64,000 nucleotides of DNA from Dysidea avara (taxonomy: Eukaryota > Porifera > Demospongiae > Dictyoceratida > Dysideidae): positions 14,365,959 to 14,429,958 of the forward strand of contig NC_089278.1 of assembly GCF_963678975.1 (NCBI RefSeq). The letters run 5' to 3'. This document shows positions 1 to 10,875 of the stretch, piece by piece (the first letter of the stretch is position 1; each line of letters opens with the position of its first letter). The notes beneath the pieces are model-generated. The model saw nothing but the letters and a program-made list of their open reading frames with translations, did not search any database and was not told the origin of the DNA. A program made the translations under genes and the position numbers.

Positions 1-655
1 ATAGGCCAGAAAACTGGCCCAAATATGCGTATCTTGCACAAAGCAGCATAACCTTCGAAACATCCATCCTATGGCTACGCAGTTTACGTCATTCTACTTG
101 TGATGTAACAAGGATTAAAATGATACCTAGGGTTTTACCCTAACGCTAACTGGTGAGGCCAAAATTATCCGGGAAAATAACTTTTCGGTAAGGAAACATG
201 CAAACCCTTTATATACCTTCACAAAAGATAACTCGATGGTCATTGATTCTATCACCTTGCAACAACTTCCATTCAATTCTCCATTAAATTTTCTATCAGG
301 CCATGTGTGACTCACATGAGTAAACCCACAATCGAAATTAAACAATGACAAGAATTTTGAAACACGGAGATGTGACTGGTCGCCGTTCATCGCTTCATAA
401 CAAGTAAGTTACAGTGTTCATTTAACCTTCTTCAAGTAGCCCAGTAAACAGACTTAATAGATGTATATTTGTAGGTTGTAAGAATTAGTTACCCCACCTA
501 GTGTCACCATGTGTACCCATATTGTGTAAACACGCATTCCCCAAAAGTTCTCTGCGGGTTTAAGGGTTAATGTAGCTCCATTGTGATTGATAAATAACTA
601 TTGTATACTTTATGATGAATTGTACACACCTATGTGTTGTCATGGTTCCTTGTAG
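1..655. other. Intron or upstream sequence, no supported exon
   Basis: The ACAD8-like exon at 656 begins at an AG acceptor, so this stretch is probably the 3' part of the preceding intron. I searched it for the expected preceding ACAD8 segment (the substrate-loop region ending in an NGSK-like sequence) and did not find it. An open frame of 87 codons on the minus strand at 127-390 has no recognisable similarity and was not accepted. No repeat or RNA gene was seen. Confidence 0.5.
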
Positions 656-2836
656 GCATTCATATCAGGAGCTGGAACATCTGACGTATATGTTGTAATG
701 TGCAGGACTGGAGGGCAAGGTGTGTGTTGTAGTTGTTCTTTAGTAACAGTAAAGTGTATATTTAACAGTGTATGGTTTGGCTGGAGGATATGTTGGTTGC
801 ATATTGTGATAGGATTTTGGCAAGAAGGTAGCTTGTTTAGTTTTACTTTCATGAAGCACTGCTCATTTATCAATTGAAATCTCCTATTGTTACTGTATAT
901 ATTTGGGCTGTAGCAACCAGTCCAGCTTCAGCATAGTCTAATAGAGCAGTCAGCCACAGCTTTCAAGTAGACTAATTTCAGTCAGATTTGTAAAAGGTTC
1001 AATTGTCTGGGGTGCATACTTGGCATGTTGTGAAGCATTCCCGTGTGTTTATGTGTTTCACAGTAGCCATCTGCCTCTTCATCTACGACATAGATGATAA
1101 CAGCCTTTTGCCTTGCTATGGCACTGCATGGTATTAGGTAGACCCCGTACTGTTGTCATAATATTGACTGAAGAGATCTTTACAGCTCTCCCCTCTGGGA
1201 TCATACTAACACAAATAGTAAATTTCATTATCTCAAATTCAAATCTTGCTCAAACATTTAGATCAACCAAACCTATTATAGAAGGATATAAAAAATACTC
1301 TAATAGAACACACACTTTTGCTTGGAGGGGTAAATAATAAGCCGTCTTTAGGACCAAGAAATATTGTGGCTTTGTTTAGGAATCTTAGGATGGTCACGAG
1401 GTTGTTTTATCAAAACAAAATTATGAGTTAGTACATCTCTACATACTCAATTACTCTAATAGAACATTCATTTACTTTGTATCACTGTTAATCATCTGTT
1501 GCAGGTCCTAGAGGTATCACTTGTTTGATGGTAGAGAAGGGAACCCCAGGAATGAGCTTCGGTGCTAAAGAAAAGAAGGTTGTTATCTAATGTAGTTGCA
1601 GAGGAGGTTGAGGTTAATCATAATGTCTTAATTCCTATGGTGTAAGCAAATATGACTCCCAGTATTGAGGCTTGTTTCTTAGGTACTGAATAAACATGTT
1701 GTACTGATAGAAGATTGTAAGGGTTCAGGGACACATGGCTTGGATATACGTACAATATAAATAGTATCAATAGAGAGATGTCAGGGGACCACAAGATGTT
1801 TTATGTCATGTCCACCCTCCTCTGGTATTATCCTTATGGAGTTTGTGATCTCCATATTTAGAACGTAGTAATGCAGCATAATATCCATTCAAACTGCTAG
1901 TCATACATCATACCAAGAGTATATAATAGAAACCAAGAATATTGAATGGGTGTATTACCCTGTGATTAATGATTGCATAAAGTAACATGAATATTTCAGT
2001 AATTGTTCGTTTTCTTTGCCATTAAGGGTTGTTGTGTTTAGCTCAATTCGGCTACTAAGCCAAGTGAAAACATGATAGCTTTAAAGAGAATTGGCTAAGG
2101 TTAAAGTTCTGATACTGCCAAGCGGATCCCTGAAGGCGTGGCAACATGCTCGTTTGTGCAACCGTTGTTTTAGTGAGCTGGAGTTATCTTGGGTCCTTAC
2201 TACACTTTTTTTGTATAATAACTGTTGAATATTTGGTTGAATAACACGGAAAACTGGCGAACAAAGACCCGTTGCCACGTACACATTTCAAATTACCATT
2301 TCGCGTAAACAAACGATTACTGAAATATCCGTGTTACTTTACGCAATCATTACTCATGGGCTAATACACCGTTCGACACTCTTGATTTCTATTATATACT
2401 CTTGATCATACTTACTGTGTTTTTATATTTCTTTTTGTAGCAATTCCTAACAGTATAGTATATATGGCAAATATTTCAATAGTCAATTACGTATTGGGAC
2501 AAGTTTTGTTTCCTATGCTGTAATTGCTTTGAATCATTTATTGGTCTTAAGCATACATTGTGAACTACATTGTTGATAGCCATGTTAACATGTGGTTGCA
2601 GATTGGCTGGAATTCACACCCGACTAGAGCTGTCATATTTGAAGACTGTGTTGTTCCTGTAGCCAATCGTATTGGAGATGAAGGTCAGGGTTTCAACATT
2701 GCCATGGCGTCGCTGAATAGTGGACGTATCAACATGGCGTCTTGTAGTTTGGGTGGTGCATATGCCGCCCTTGAACGTACTGTGGAACACTTGAAAGTCA
2801 GAAAAGCCTTCAACAAACCACTGGCTGATTTTCAGG

Positions 2837-2927
<91 letters not shown>

Positions 2928-5259
2928 TAGTAGTAGTAGTAGTAGCATACCATAATCCACCATTTTTGTTCATGTCACATTTTAGTATCTACAATTCAAA
3001 GTTGCTGAGATGGCTACTAATCTTGTCGCATCACGGGTGATGGTCCGGACAGCTGCCAAAGCACTGGACGATGGAGCACCTAATGCTGTAGCTCTCTGCT
3101 CCATGGCCAAACTTTTTGCCACAGATGCTTGTTTTCAGGTCAATCACTATTACATATAGCACCAACTTGTGTTTTGCGACTGTATATACATACAATGGGG
3201 CTGTTGAGCACACAGAGAAGAATGTTGTTTTCATACACTTCATAACAACCATTACTGTGTTAGGGACATCAAACACTGACAAGATATTCTAATAGAACAG
3301 TCATGTAAGTCCTTGACTGACTAGGTCACTACTAGTGTTGTGTGGTTTTTTGACTGTGATTCTTATGTTGTTTGTTGTTCAATGGTGGTCATGTCAACAG
3401 ATCTGCAATGACTCTATACAACTCCATGGTGGTTATGGCTGCCTCAAGGACTATGCTATACAGCAGTACATGAGGGACTGTAGAATACACCAGGTGGTTG
3501 AAGGTGAGATGAGGTTAAAGGGTAGTTAAAATCCTATCTTTGCTTCCTACACAATGGTCAGGGGCGGGGGGGGGGGGGGGAGGGGGGGGACTTTGGGGGC
3601 TGAATTCAGTCCCCTCCTTCACTTTTAGGCTTTGCTTGATCAATATGCTGAGGATTATAATGAAATTTTGTCTTGGCATAATTATATGATCACTAATAAT
3701 ACAAATACTCATACACCCACCTTATAAACATCTTTCCAAGGTATTATCAGTGGATTTATGCTAAAGTTTATGCAACAAGGACCTGGATCAGCATTAGAGG
3801 TGACAAGATCAAGATACTCTAATAGAGCAGTCACCTAACTACTCTAATAGAACATTCACTGGTATCTAAAGTTGGTTCTGTTATGGAATTATTCCAAAAC
3901 CTATGCATACAATGAAGTGCATTGGTCTCTTTAAAAGGCTTGATTCATCTACTTGTGTAGTTAATATGTATGGCAATACTTAATTCAGGTACACAATTTC
4001 CATTGAAAATGCTCTCAGATTCAATCTCGTATCATTCAAATTTCAAAATTTTCCACTTTCAACGTTATCATTCTAACATGCACTTATTGTTGTGCAATTG
4101 TGAGAGAGTGCATCATGTGTTTGGTTGTCTGAACCTACCCAAACTTTTCCATTAACAAAATGCGAGTAGGGTTGGGCAATATTTCAATAAATCGCCAAAA
4201 TCGCATAAGCAAGTGCTCGCAATACCATTATCGCATATATTTTTCCTTTGCAATATTATCACATAGGCAATATTTATCGCAATTTGCAATAATTATTGCA
4301 TTTATCATCTAATTTTTGTCTCTCATATTTTATACAGTTCATGCATATTATTGCTAACTATGTCAATTGGTTAACTTGTTAGCAAAGAAGTTGTGTTTGT
4401 AAACTATTCTCAGTGAAAACAAGCAGTCATGTGGACTTTTCAAACTATGTGGTTGTGTTTCAATTTTCACATGCAATATTGCAATAATCACATTAAATGA
4501 CTCATGCAATAATCACGTGTCACAAAATTCAATATTGCCCAACCCTACTTCAGAGAGCCATATCTATAATCTAAAAGCGGTATACAGGCAGAAATATGAA
4601 TTTATGTGGAAATGTCTCCAAATTACAGTATTTTAGCATCTATTTTTCAAAAAAATTTGCTAGGGGGCATGCCCCAGGCCCCCCTAGTTGCACACCTCCA
4701 CCCAAGAGATTAGTACCTTGAGTTAGCCCCCCCCCCCCCCTTATAAATCCTAGGTCCACCCCTGATGGTGTATATGTGACAGATTCCAACCAATTGATTA
4801 AGTGTTATTCCTTTAGAGTACTGCTATTAGAAGGCTAAAAGCCTAGTGAACGAGGACAAGGGGGTTTACAGTCTGGTATTAATGATTCAGGGAATATGAG
4901 ACCTGTACACTCTTTAGCTGCTTACATAATCAAATCTGTCTCAACAGAACTATTCACAATCCAGCATGTTATACAATAAGTTAGGGTGTTAATCATGAAC
5001 TACTACTACTACTACTGCATTCATTACAAAACTCAAAAATCTTGTAATCTGCACACCACCAAACTGGCTACAGTAGGCAGGTCAAAATGACACATTAAAT
5101 TTTGAGGATTTTCAAATTGGCCGGAAACATTTCACTGCTGTCTAATATTTGCATGTTTGTTTCACTAGAATTTAGCTATCAACTGTATTATGCATCTCTG
5201 TCACCACAGGAACCAATGAGATCATGAGACTGCTGGTATCCAGGGACGTACTAAGCTAG
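656..5259 (+). CDS. ACAD8: Isobutyryl-CoA dehydrogenase, mitochondrial (3' six exons)
   Basis: FAD-dependent mitochondrial acyl-CoA dehydrogenase of valine breakdown, oxidising isobutyryl-CoA to methacrylyl-CoA. Exons with matching phases: 656-719, 1505-1578, 2602-2835, 2986-3138, 3401-3503, 5210-5259, totalling 225 codons plus TAG, about the C-terminal 54% of the roughly 415-residue human enzyme. The translation follows ACAD8 closely: [52 protein letters not shown]-like [18 protein letters not shown], the C-terminal helical bundle [36 protein letters not shown] and [19 protein letters not shown]. The EGT glutamate matches the family catalytic base and lies next to the last splice junction. 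The donor of the 2602-2835 exon is the start of a long GT microsatellite. The last intron (3504-5209) holds a hAT-like element. The upstream half lies outside the window. The gene is convergent with the BCL2L13-like gene. No frame defect was seen. Confidence 0.93.
2836..2946. repeat. (GT)n then (TAG)n microsatellite inside a 150-bp intron
   Basis: About 90 bp of alternating GT followed by about seven TAG units. It occupies most of the short intron 2836-2985 of the ACAD8-like gene and directly abuts the upstream exon, so the functional donor is one of many equivalent GT dinucleotides. Long open frames of Cys-Val or Thr-His repeats through it are artefacts. Confidence 0.95.
3559..4764. mobile_element. 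Non-autonomous hAT-like element with 5-bp target duplication (copy 1)
   Basis: The ends are inverted (left CAGGGGCGG..., right ...GTCCACCCCTG) and are flanked by the perfect 5-bp direct repeat ATGGT at 3554-3558 and 4765-4769. The body is colinear with a second copy at 55871-56940: both share the stretch ending in CACTTTTAGGCTTT, the ACTCTAATAGA motif and the terminal CCCCCCTAG block. It contains a younger MITE at 4166-4548. No transposase frame is visible. The TIR type resembles hAT elements of marine invertebrates; the 5-bp duplication would fit a hAT5-type group rather than the common 8-bp class. It sits in the last ACAD8 intron. Confidence 0.8.
4166..4548. mobile_element. MITE nested in the hAT-like element
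   Basis: The 18-bp terminal inverted repeat GTAGGGTTGGGCAATATT is perfect at both ends. The 383-bp interior is AT-rich and has short self-complementary stretches around TTGCAATAATT and TATCGCA. The homologous element at 55871 lacks it at this position, so it inserted after that family had spread. A target duplication could not be defined with confidence. No coding capacity. Confidence 0.85.
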
Positions 5260-6382
5260 TAACAATTAATGATGTTGTAATGTGCGTGTGTGTGTGTATT
5301 GAGTCACAAGTAAATTGTTGTTTTGGAATCACTAATAATATATGATCACCATAGTTATGTTACAGTATACAGGTCCAGAGACCCTAACTACAATTCATGC
5401 ACATACACTGGTTTTAAATCCCTCTGGATGTTTTCATTGTAAGTGTTCAACTAGAGTTCTTCAAATTTGGGTCATACACCTACAATAATATTATTTTGAC
5501 CTCTCTAGATTCTTAGAACTGTCTTCCCTTCTTTTACACCTGTTCTAAAGTGTGATTTAGTAGATGCACACCCACGCCACTATGACTACAAAATTTACAC
5601 ACACACACACAAAGCAAGCATTTGGCTACAGTGCTAGCATAGTCATACCTACCCACTGCACTACTCAGGTGCTAATTATAAGTCAGTGCACTACTAGGGT
5701 GGGATTAACCCACATGAGATTGTACCATGTCTACCTGGACCTTTACCTGTGTATGTGGACAGTTGATATTAATCAATGTCACAGCTAGGTGGGTTGTTTC
5801 CTTAATAAACACCAGGTCTCCATTAAACAATGTGAGTACAGTCAGTTTCTTACTCAGACACAGCAACTGGGCATTGAGCCTGGTGTGTCTCTTTCACTTG
5901 CGTAAGCACACAGTACATACACACACCCCAACCCTGTACAGGTACTGTTTATTGACCCTGAGGTGATGATTGAAACTTGTCAATAAGTGAACTTATAACT
6001 GTTTGGAATCTGCCACACCTACACTGTTAACCAATCAGAATTGCTCACCATCAAATCAAAAGTGGTAAACAAGAGGGTAATCAGACAGAACACACTTAAT
6101 AAAACACATTTATACCAGAACCTGTTAATGTGGACTGGACACCACCAACATTGACAATACCTGAGCTGCACAAAACGAGGTTATATACCTTGATAATCAT
6201 GACACTACTGGTTGATCAGGTGTCCATAGTTCATGTTCACTGGTCCACATTACACATATCCAAGGTGTTACACAGGTTCCACTACACTAAAACCCTTCAT
6301 ATTATGCTGTAGACAATATCTAATAAAATGTATAATGGCTATATAGATATGTATAGTAAACTAGTTACAGTAATAATTGCTA
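5260..6382. other. Convergent intergenic region
   Basis: Lies between the ACAD8-like stop and the BCL2L13-like stop, which face each other. It holds short CA/TG runs (about 5284-5300, 5597-5612, 5917-5927) and a segment around 5650-5750 (CTCAGGTGCT ... AGTCAGTGCA) that resembles one upstream of the sulfotransferase exon at 34931. Small open frames here have no recognisable product. No RNA gene was seen. Confidence 0.5.
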
Positions 6383-9300
6383 TCAGGAGGAGCTCATTCT
6401 CTTTGCAACTTCCATTACAAAATGGACAGCTACTACTGTAGGTGCTGCAGCACCAGCAATGTATGGAATGCAACTGAGAAACACGTCATTGAAGTCTTGT
6501 AGTGACTGCAGTGAGCTACGCCTCCTCTCATGCTGCCCTGGGGGTGGAGCTCCATCATCATCATCAGAGTGGGTGGGGCTGGTCGGTGTAGCAACCAATG
6601 ATACTCTGGTCAGATTGGGAGCAGAATTAGACCTTCTGATTGGATAATAACTGTGTACATGACCTGAATAAGATCACATGATGTCTGTCATTGCACTGCA
6701 TCACGACATAGCATTACACTTACCATGAGTGGTTTGTGGTGAGTTGTTATTCTCTAGTGACCTGTGGCTAATGAGACGAGCACCATTACTGCTGTGACAC
6801 TCAGGGGTAATCTGTGTCACATCTGTGACATGGTCTGAGTTATTTTCCTTTTCAACTTTGGATGACTGAGTACTGTGTTGTTCCTCTGATTCATCTTCAG
6901 GGACACGAGGCAGCACCTCTACACTACATGATCGGTTCAAGATAGGAAAACAGATTTGTGATGAGATGTCCCACACTGGGGGAGATACATTGGCAGGCTT
7001 CTTATGATGTGACGATGTGTTACTCCTAATAACTTGTATTGATGGTACTCTCTGACCCTAGTACAAGTCATTACAATATAACATGAATTATGGACATACT
7101 GGCAACACTTGCAATAACTTTCTATCATATGGGTATCATATATGGGTATGAATAATGTAAAGAGGTCATGAAGAACAACTTAGTTGTGTTTGGGACCAAC
7201 TTGACATAGTCACCATAACGAAGTAGCTTTATTAAAGAGGTGGCTGCTAAGTAAAGACCGTACTAATGCTTAAAATGATAAATGAACCAGATCTAGATAC
7301 ACATAGCTACACCGCACAAATTGTTGGCTTTTTTCAAAGCACAATCTCCCCGGTTCAAAGTGCACCCTTCAGTACCCAAAAACAGGAAATACAAGCTACT
7401 TTCAGTTGTTTATCAGTTGAGGAAACATCAAATGTTTTGTAATTCTACACCACATGAGTATCTGGATGGTGAATCAGCATTATGTCAAGCAATGTAGTGC
7501 TGGAAAGTCTAACCAAAACATATTTCGGTTGTACTGTACAGTTTCAAAAGGCTAGGGAAGGCACCATTATTTCTCTATTGTCCAAAACAGCCTTTTTCTT
7601 AATTTGTCATGCAATCGATTTTATTGAACACACAATACAAGTTAACAAATCTGCCAAACATATACCAAATGCACGAATGATGCTTACATCAGTAGAGTTC
7701 AATTGTTCACTATTACACTCATCCTGACTCAAGGCATCATTCAATGATTCCTCACTCACTCCACTGGCTCCTATCATCTCAATTGTTGTGACTGGTGATG
7801 GGGTTAATTGTTCTTCATAGTACATGTCTGTTACTCTGTCCTGTGGAAATAATTTAGTGTCTTACCCTACCCTTTGAGTAGGGTAATAGTAGTTATAACA
7901 GGTGTTGTATAGGACACAATACACACATCACTCACCCAACCTCCTTGATGTATGATATAGTCATCTACCCACTGGGTGGTGTAGTTACTAGCATACTCTG
8001 GAAACTGTTGGAACAAGTATTTACCAAAATTGAGCACAATGAACACCCCGTCATACATCATCTCTGCTCGGGACTGTACTCTCATGGCTGCTTGATGAAA
8101 CACCTCATAAGTGAGTGCTCCCCTAAACCCACTGATGACTTGCTGATAACATTTATCAAGGTCAGGATATCGATACTCAAGATCTACAGTGATCTTGTCC
8201 AGTCTGTATGAAAAGTATTCAGCAAAAGTAGGGATATGTCCTAGTTCTTTTTCAATTTCTGAATAAAAAGGAATATTGCGGAATCGGCAAGGAAGGGGAC
8301 CATCAACCTCAACAGGAGTGTCAGCAACCAGGTGGTTGGGTTTTTTCTTCACTTCACAATCATCTTCATTATCTTCTTCATCATTGCTGAAGTTTGAAAC
8401 GTCAGATGCACTCCCGTGTTCGTACGTAAGATCAAGATGAAAGCTGCCTGTTGATAACTTTGAAGTCTTGCTTGTTGGAGTATCAGCAGCAGGGGTACCA
8501 CTGGACTGCACAGCTTCACTTTCCGGCAACAAATCACTGGACATCATGATATTGTCTTGAGGGTGTATCACAATGTTTTCCTGTACATTAGTTACCTCTA
8601 CAGTGCTAGTAGAAGTCACTCCATCTGCTCCATCCGTTATACTGGTCATTCGAGTTATCTTTGAGGAGCAGAAATCTGATATTTCACAATCAACGTTATC
8701 AAGCTTGTGTTGTGTATGACAGGAAACACCATTTAATTGTGTATCACCATCATCACTACTTGGTGGGTTTTGGGGTTTCTTCAACATGTCAGCCCCCTCA
8801 GGAGCAATGTTTACTTGTTCTTTCTGAGACTGCTGTGGGTCGGACATTATTCTGCGTGCCCCTCTGTCTGCTACGGCAAACTCAGCATCAAAAGGATTAG
8901 GATTTGTAATCAGCTTTGGTTTGCGCTCTTTCAATTCTTTGTGATTTGTAACATGATTTCCTGTGGTAATTGTAGCAGTTGTCTTCTCCTCAAAATGTTG
9001 GAACTACAAGGAATATGATAAACATGTATTATTTACATTGAATCTAACCCTCGCAGCCAAGATAAAATTTTTAATAATACTAAATATGGACAAAGATTTT
9101 AAATCCTAAACATCTGGATACATAAGACGACATCCTCTACATTACAACAAAAAAACATATGGAATAGCTTACCCCCATCTGCAATTAACTCTCCCACTTT
9201 TAATCTTTTTTTTGTACTGATTTAGACAATTACATGCAAAGAACTTGTATACTAGTATTACATTCTGTACTTGTGCAAAACCTTCTATTCCTTCTTCATT

Positions 9301-10765
9301 AACCACATTGGCAAGACCAAGTGCTAATATCAATAGCTTAATGAAACACCACAAAGCAACAAGACAATACACTACCCACACTGAACGAGGAAAGGCTAAC
9401 AACATTCCCAGTAATGCTAGTGGCATCTGGTATGGCTAGTAAATTAGCAGGGGAAGTGGTACAGGAAACATCACATTTATAACTCTGATGTGACACATTG
9501 GTACTAACCTTTTTATCAACTCCACCATTGATTGAATGTTCCTGTGCTTCACAGACATCCTCTACCGCTATGTGAGTGAAACATGATAGGATGAGTGTGT
9601 GTGTAGGTGCACGCGTGCATGTGTAGTACACACATGCACGTGACAATTACAATAACCTTACCTACTAGTTTTACTCTATTTCTAAATCGCCTGTGAGTAT
9701 GAAATCTTCTCTTGTGACGATGTCTGTGAGGTTTAGCTACCTCAGTCCTCAGTTCAGCATGCAACTCCTTTCTCTTCACTGCCTGATGTTGGGCTTCCTG
9801 GTAATCTTTCTGCAGCACACAACACAAACGAGAGTTAACACACAACATATACAAGGTGTGCTCAAGCTTAGTGTAATAATATAGACACATTGGGACCAAT
9901 GGATGGTATGTTTATGTAGTAAGGGGATACTTTGGGACCTTACTGGCCCTATTAAGAATAACCTCCACAATTAAAGATTTTGGTTTCAACAGGCCTGGTG
10001 GAGCCACGCATTTCACCTCTGAAAAATAGGAAAACCTCTCTATAATATGTTTATTATGAACAGTGCTCTAGTGATCATCACAACTATTACATGAATTTCC
10101 AAACTGATTATCATGAAGCCTACACTTTACAATTATCCAGACTTGAACCCCTACAAGTTGGTCAGACTAAACATCCCCCCATTAATACCTCCAATCTCTT
10201 TGGATTCCATTCTTGCATGTGCCTTAAAATCCAAAGTTAAAAAAACATGCACCCTACATCAACTCTGGACCTCTCATTGTAGTGTGCAATGCTGGCATTA
10301 AAAATGTGCATCATCATGACACAAAGTGCTTAGGTTAGCAAAGTACTTCATCCAATAGAAACATACTAACTCCCATACACTTGTAATGCGAGGTGCAATG
10401 GTGAGCACAAACACGTACAATAGCCGACCAGTATAATATTTCCTTGGTAACAAATACACATTAAAGCTACGCACTTTACGGAGTTCCACGTCTGATATCT
10501 TGTCCAGAAAGTCATCTGACAATCCCTCAAGAACGGGAGGGCTTGATTTTCTGAAGAAGTTCTCAATAATGGCGCGGCTTCTTTGCCGTGTTAGTTGGGC
10601 CAAGTCCACTGAAGGTCTTCGCACCAAAACGCGTTGACCGCCCGCTCGCGGTTCTCTGTATATTGGATAACCAAAATTAGTAGTCTGCCTGTTATACGGT
10701 GCCTGTCTTGTCTCTTTAGGTTCAGCATCTTCTACGTTTTGTGCTGGTCTTTCTGAAGTTGCCAT
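6383..10765 (-). CDS. BCL2L13 (Bcl-rambo)-like protein with extra N-terminal membrane region
   Basis: Nine exons, read downward: 10765-10381, 10018-9963, 9809-9662, 9561-9509, 9435-9271, 9003-7936, 7840-7688, 7057-6724, about 6635-6383; roughly 870 residues. Phases agree through exon 8; the exon 8-9 junction is uncertain (see findings). ATG at 10765 follows the divergent promoter. Residues 1-128 hold a basic region and a hydrophobic stretch (LLYVFVLTIA). Exon 3 is very basic (PHRHRHKRRFHTHRRFRNR). Exon 5 encodes two hydrophobic segments, MPLALLGMLLAF and VVYCLVALWCFIKLLILALG. Exon 6 has an acidic linker, then a Bcl-2-type region: LTYEVFHQAAMRV and, before the splice site, DDYIIHQGGW, which closely matches YIIQQGGW of human BCL2L13. 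A weakly hydrophobic C-terminus (AGAAAPTVVAVHFVME) could be the tail anchor. BCL2L13 is an outer-mitochondrial-membrane mitophagy and apoptosis factor of about 485 residues without this N-terminal part. The fusion is inferred from continuous splice phases. Confidence 0.72.
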
Positions 10766-10875
10766 GTCCAGTCGAATTTCAGATTTATCAAAATACTAAA
10801 TAATTAAAATAAATAATGAAATACCACTGAATTCGTATAAATTCAAATTTGAATTATGGGATGCAATATTCATCA
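10766..10875. promoter_or_regulatory. Compact bidirectional promoter between BCL2L13-like and RABL2
   Basis: Only 110 bp separate the two divergent start codons (95 bp if RABL2 starts at the in-frame ATG at 10861). The spacer is AT-rich and includes the palindrome ATTCAAATTTGAAT at 10841-10854. No canonical TATA box or RFX X-box is evident. The transcription start sites cannot be read from the sequence, so parts of the 5' UTRs may overlap this interval. Confidence 0.6.

Noticed and set aside
127-390. Minus-strand 87-codon frame at the window start
   Set aside because: No similarity and no conserved splice context; probably chance in intron sequence.
2560-3040. Open frames of Cys-Val and Thr-His repeats
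   Set aside because: They run through the GT microsatellite and out of the ACAD8 exon; they are read-through of an intron.
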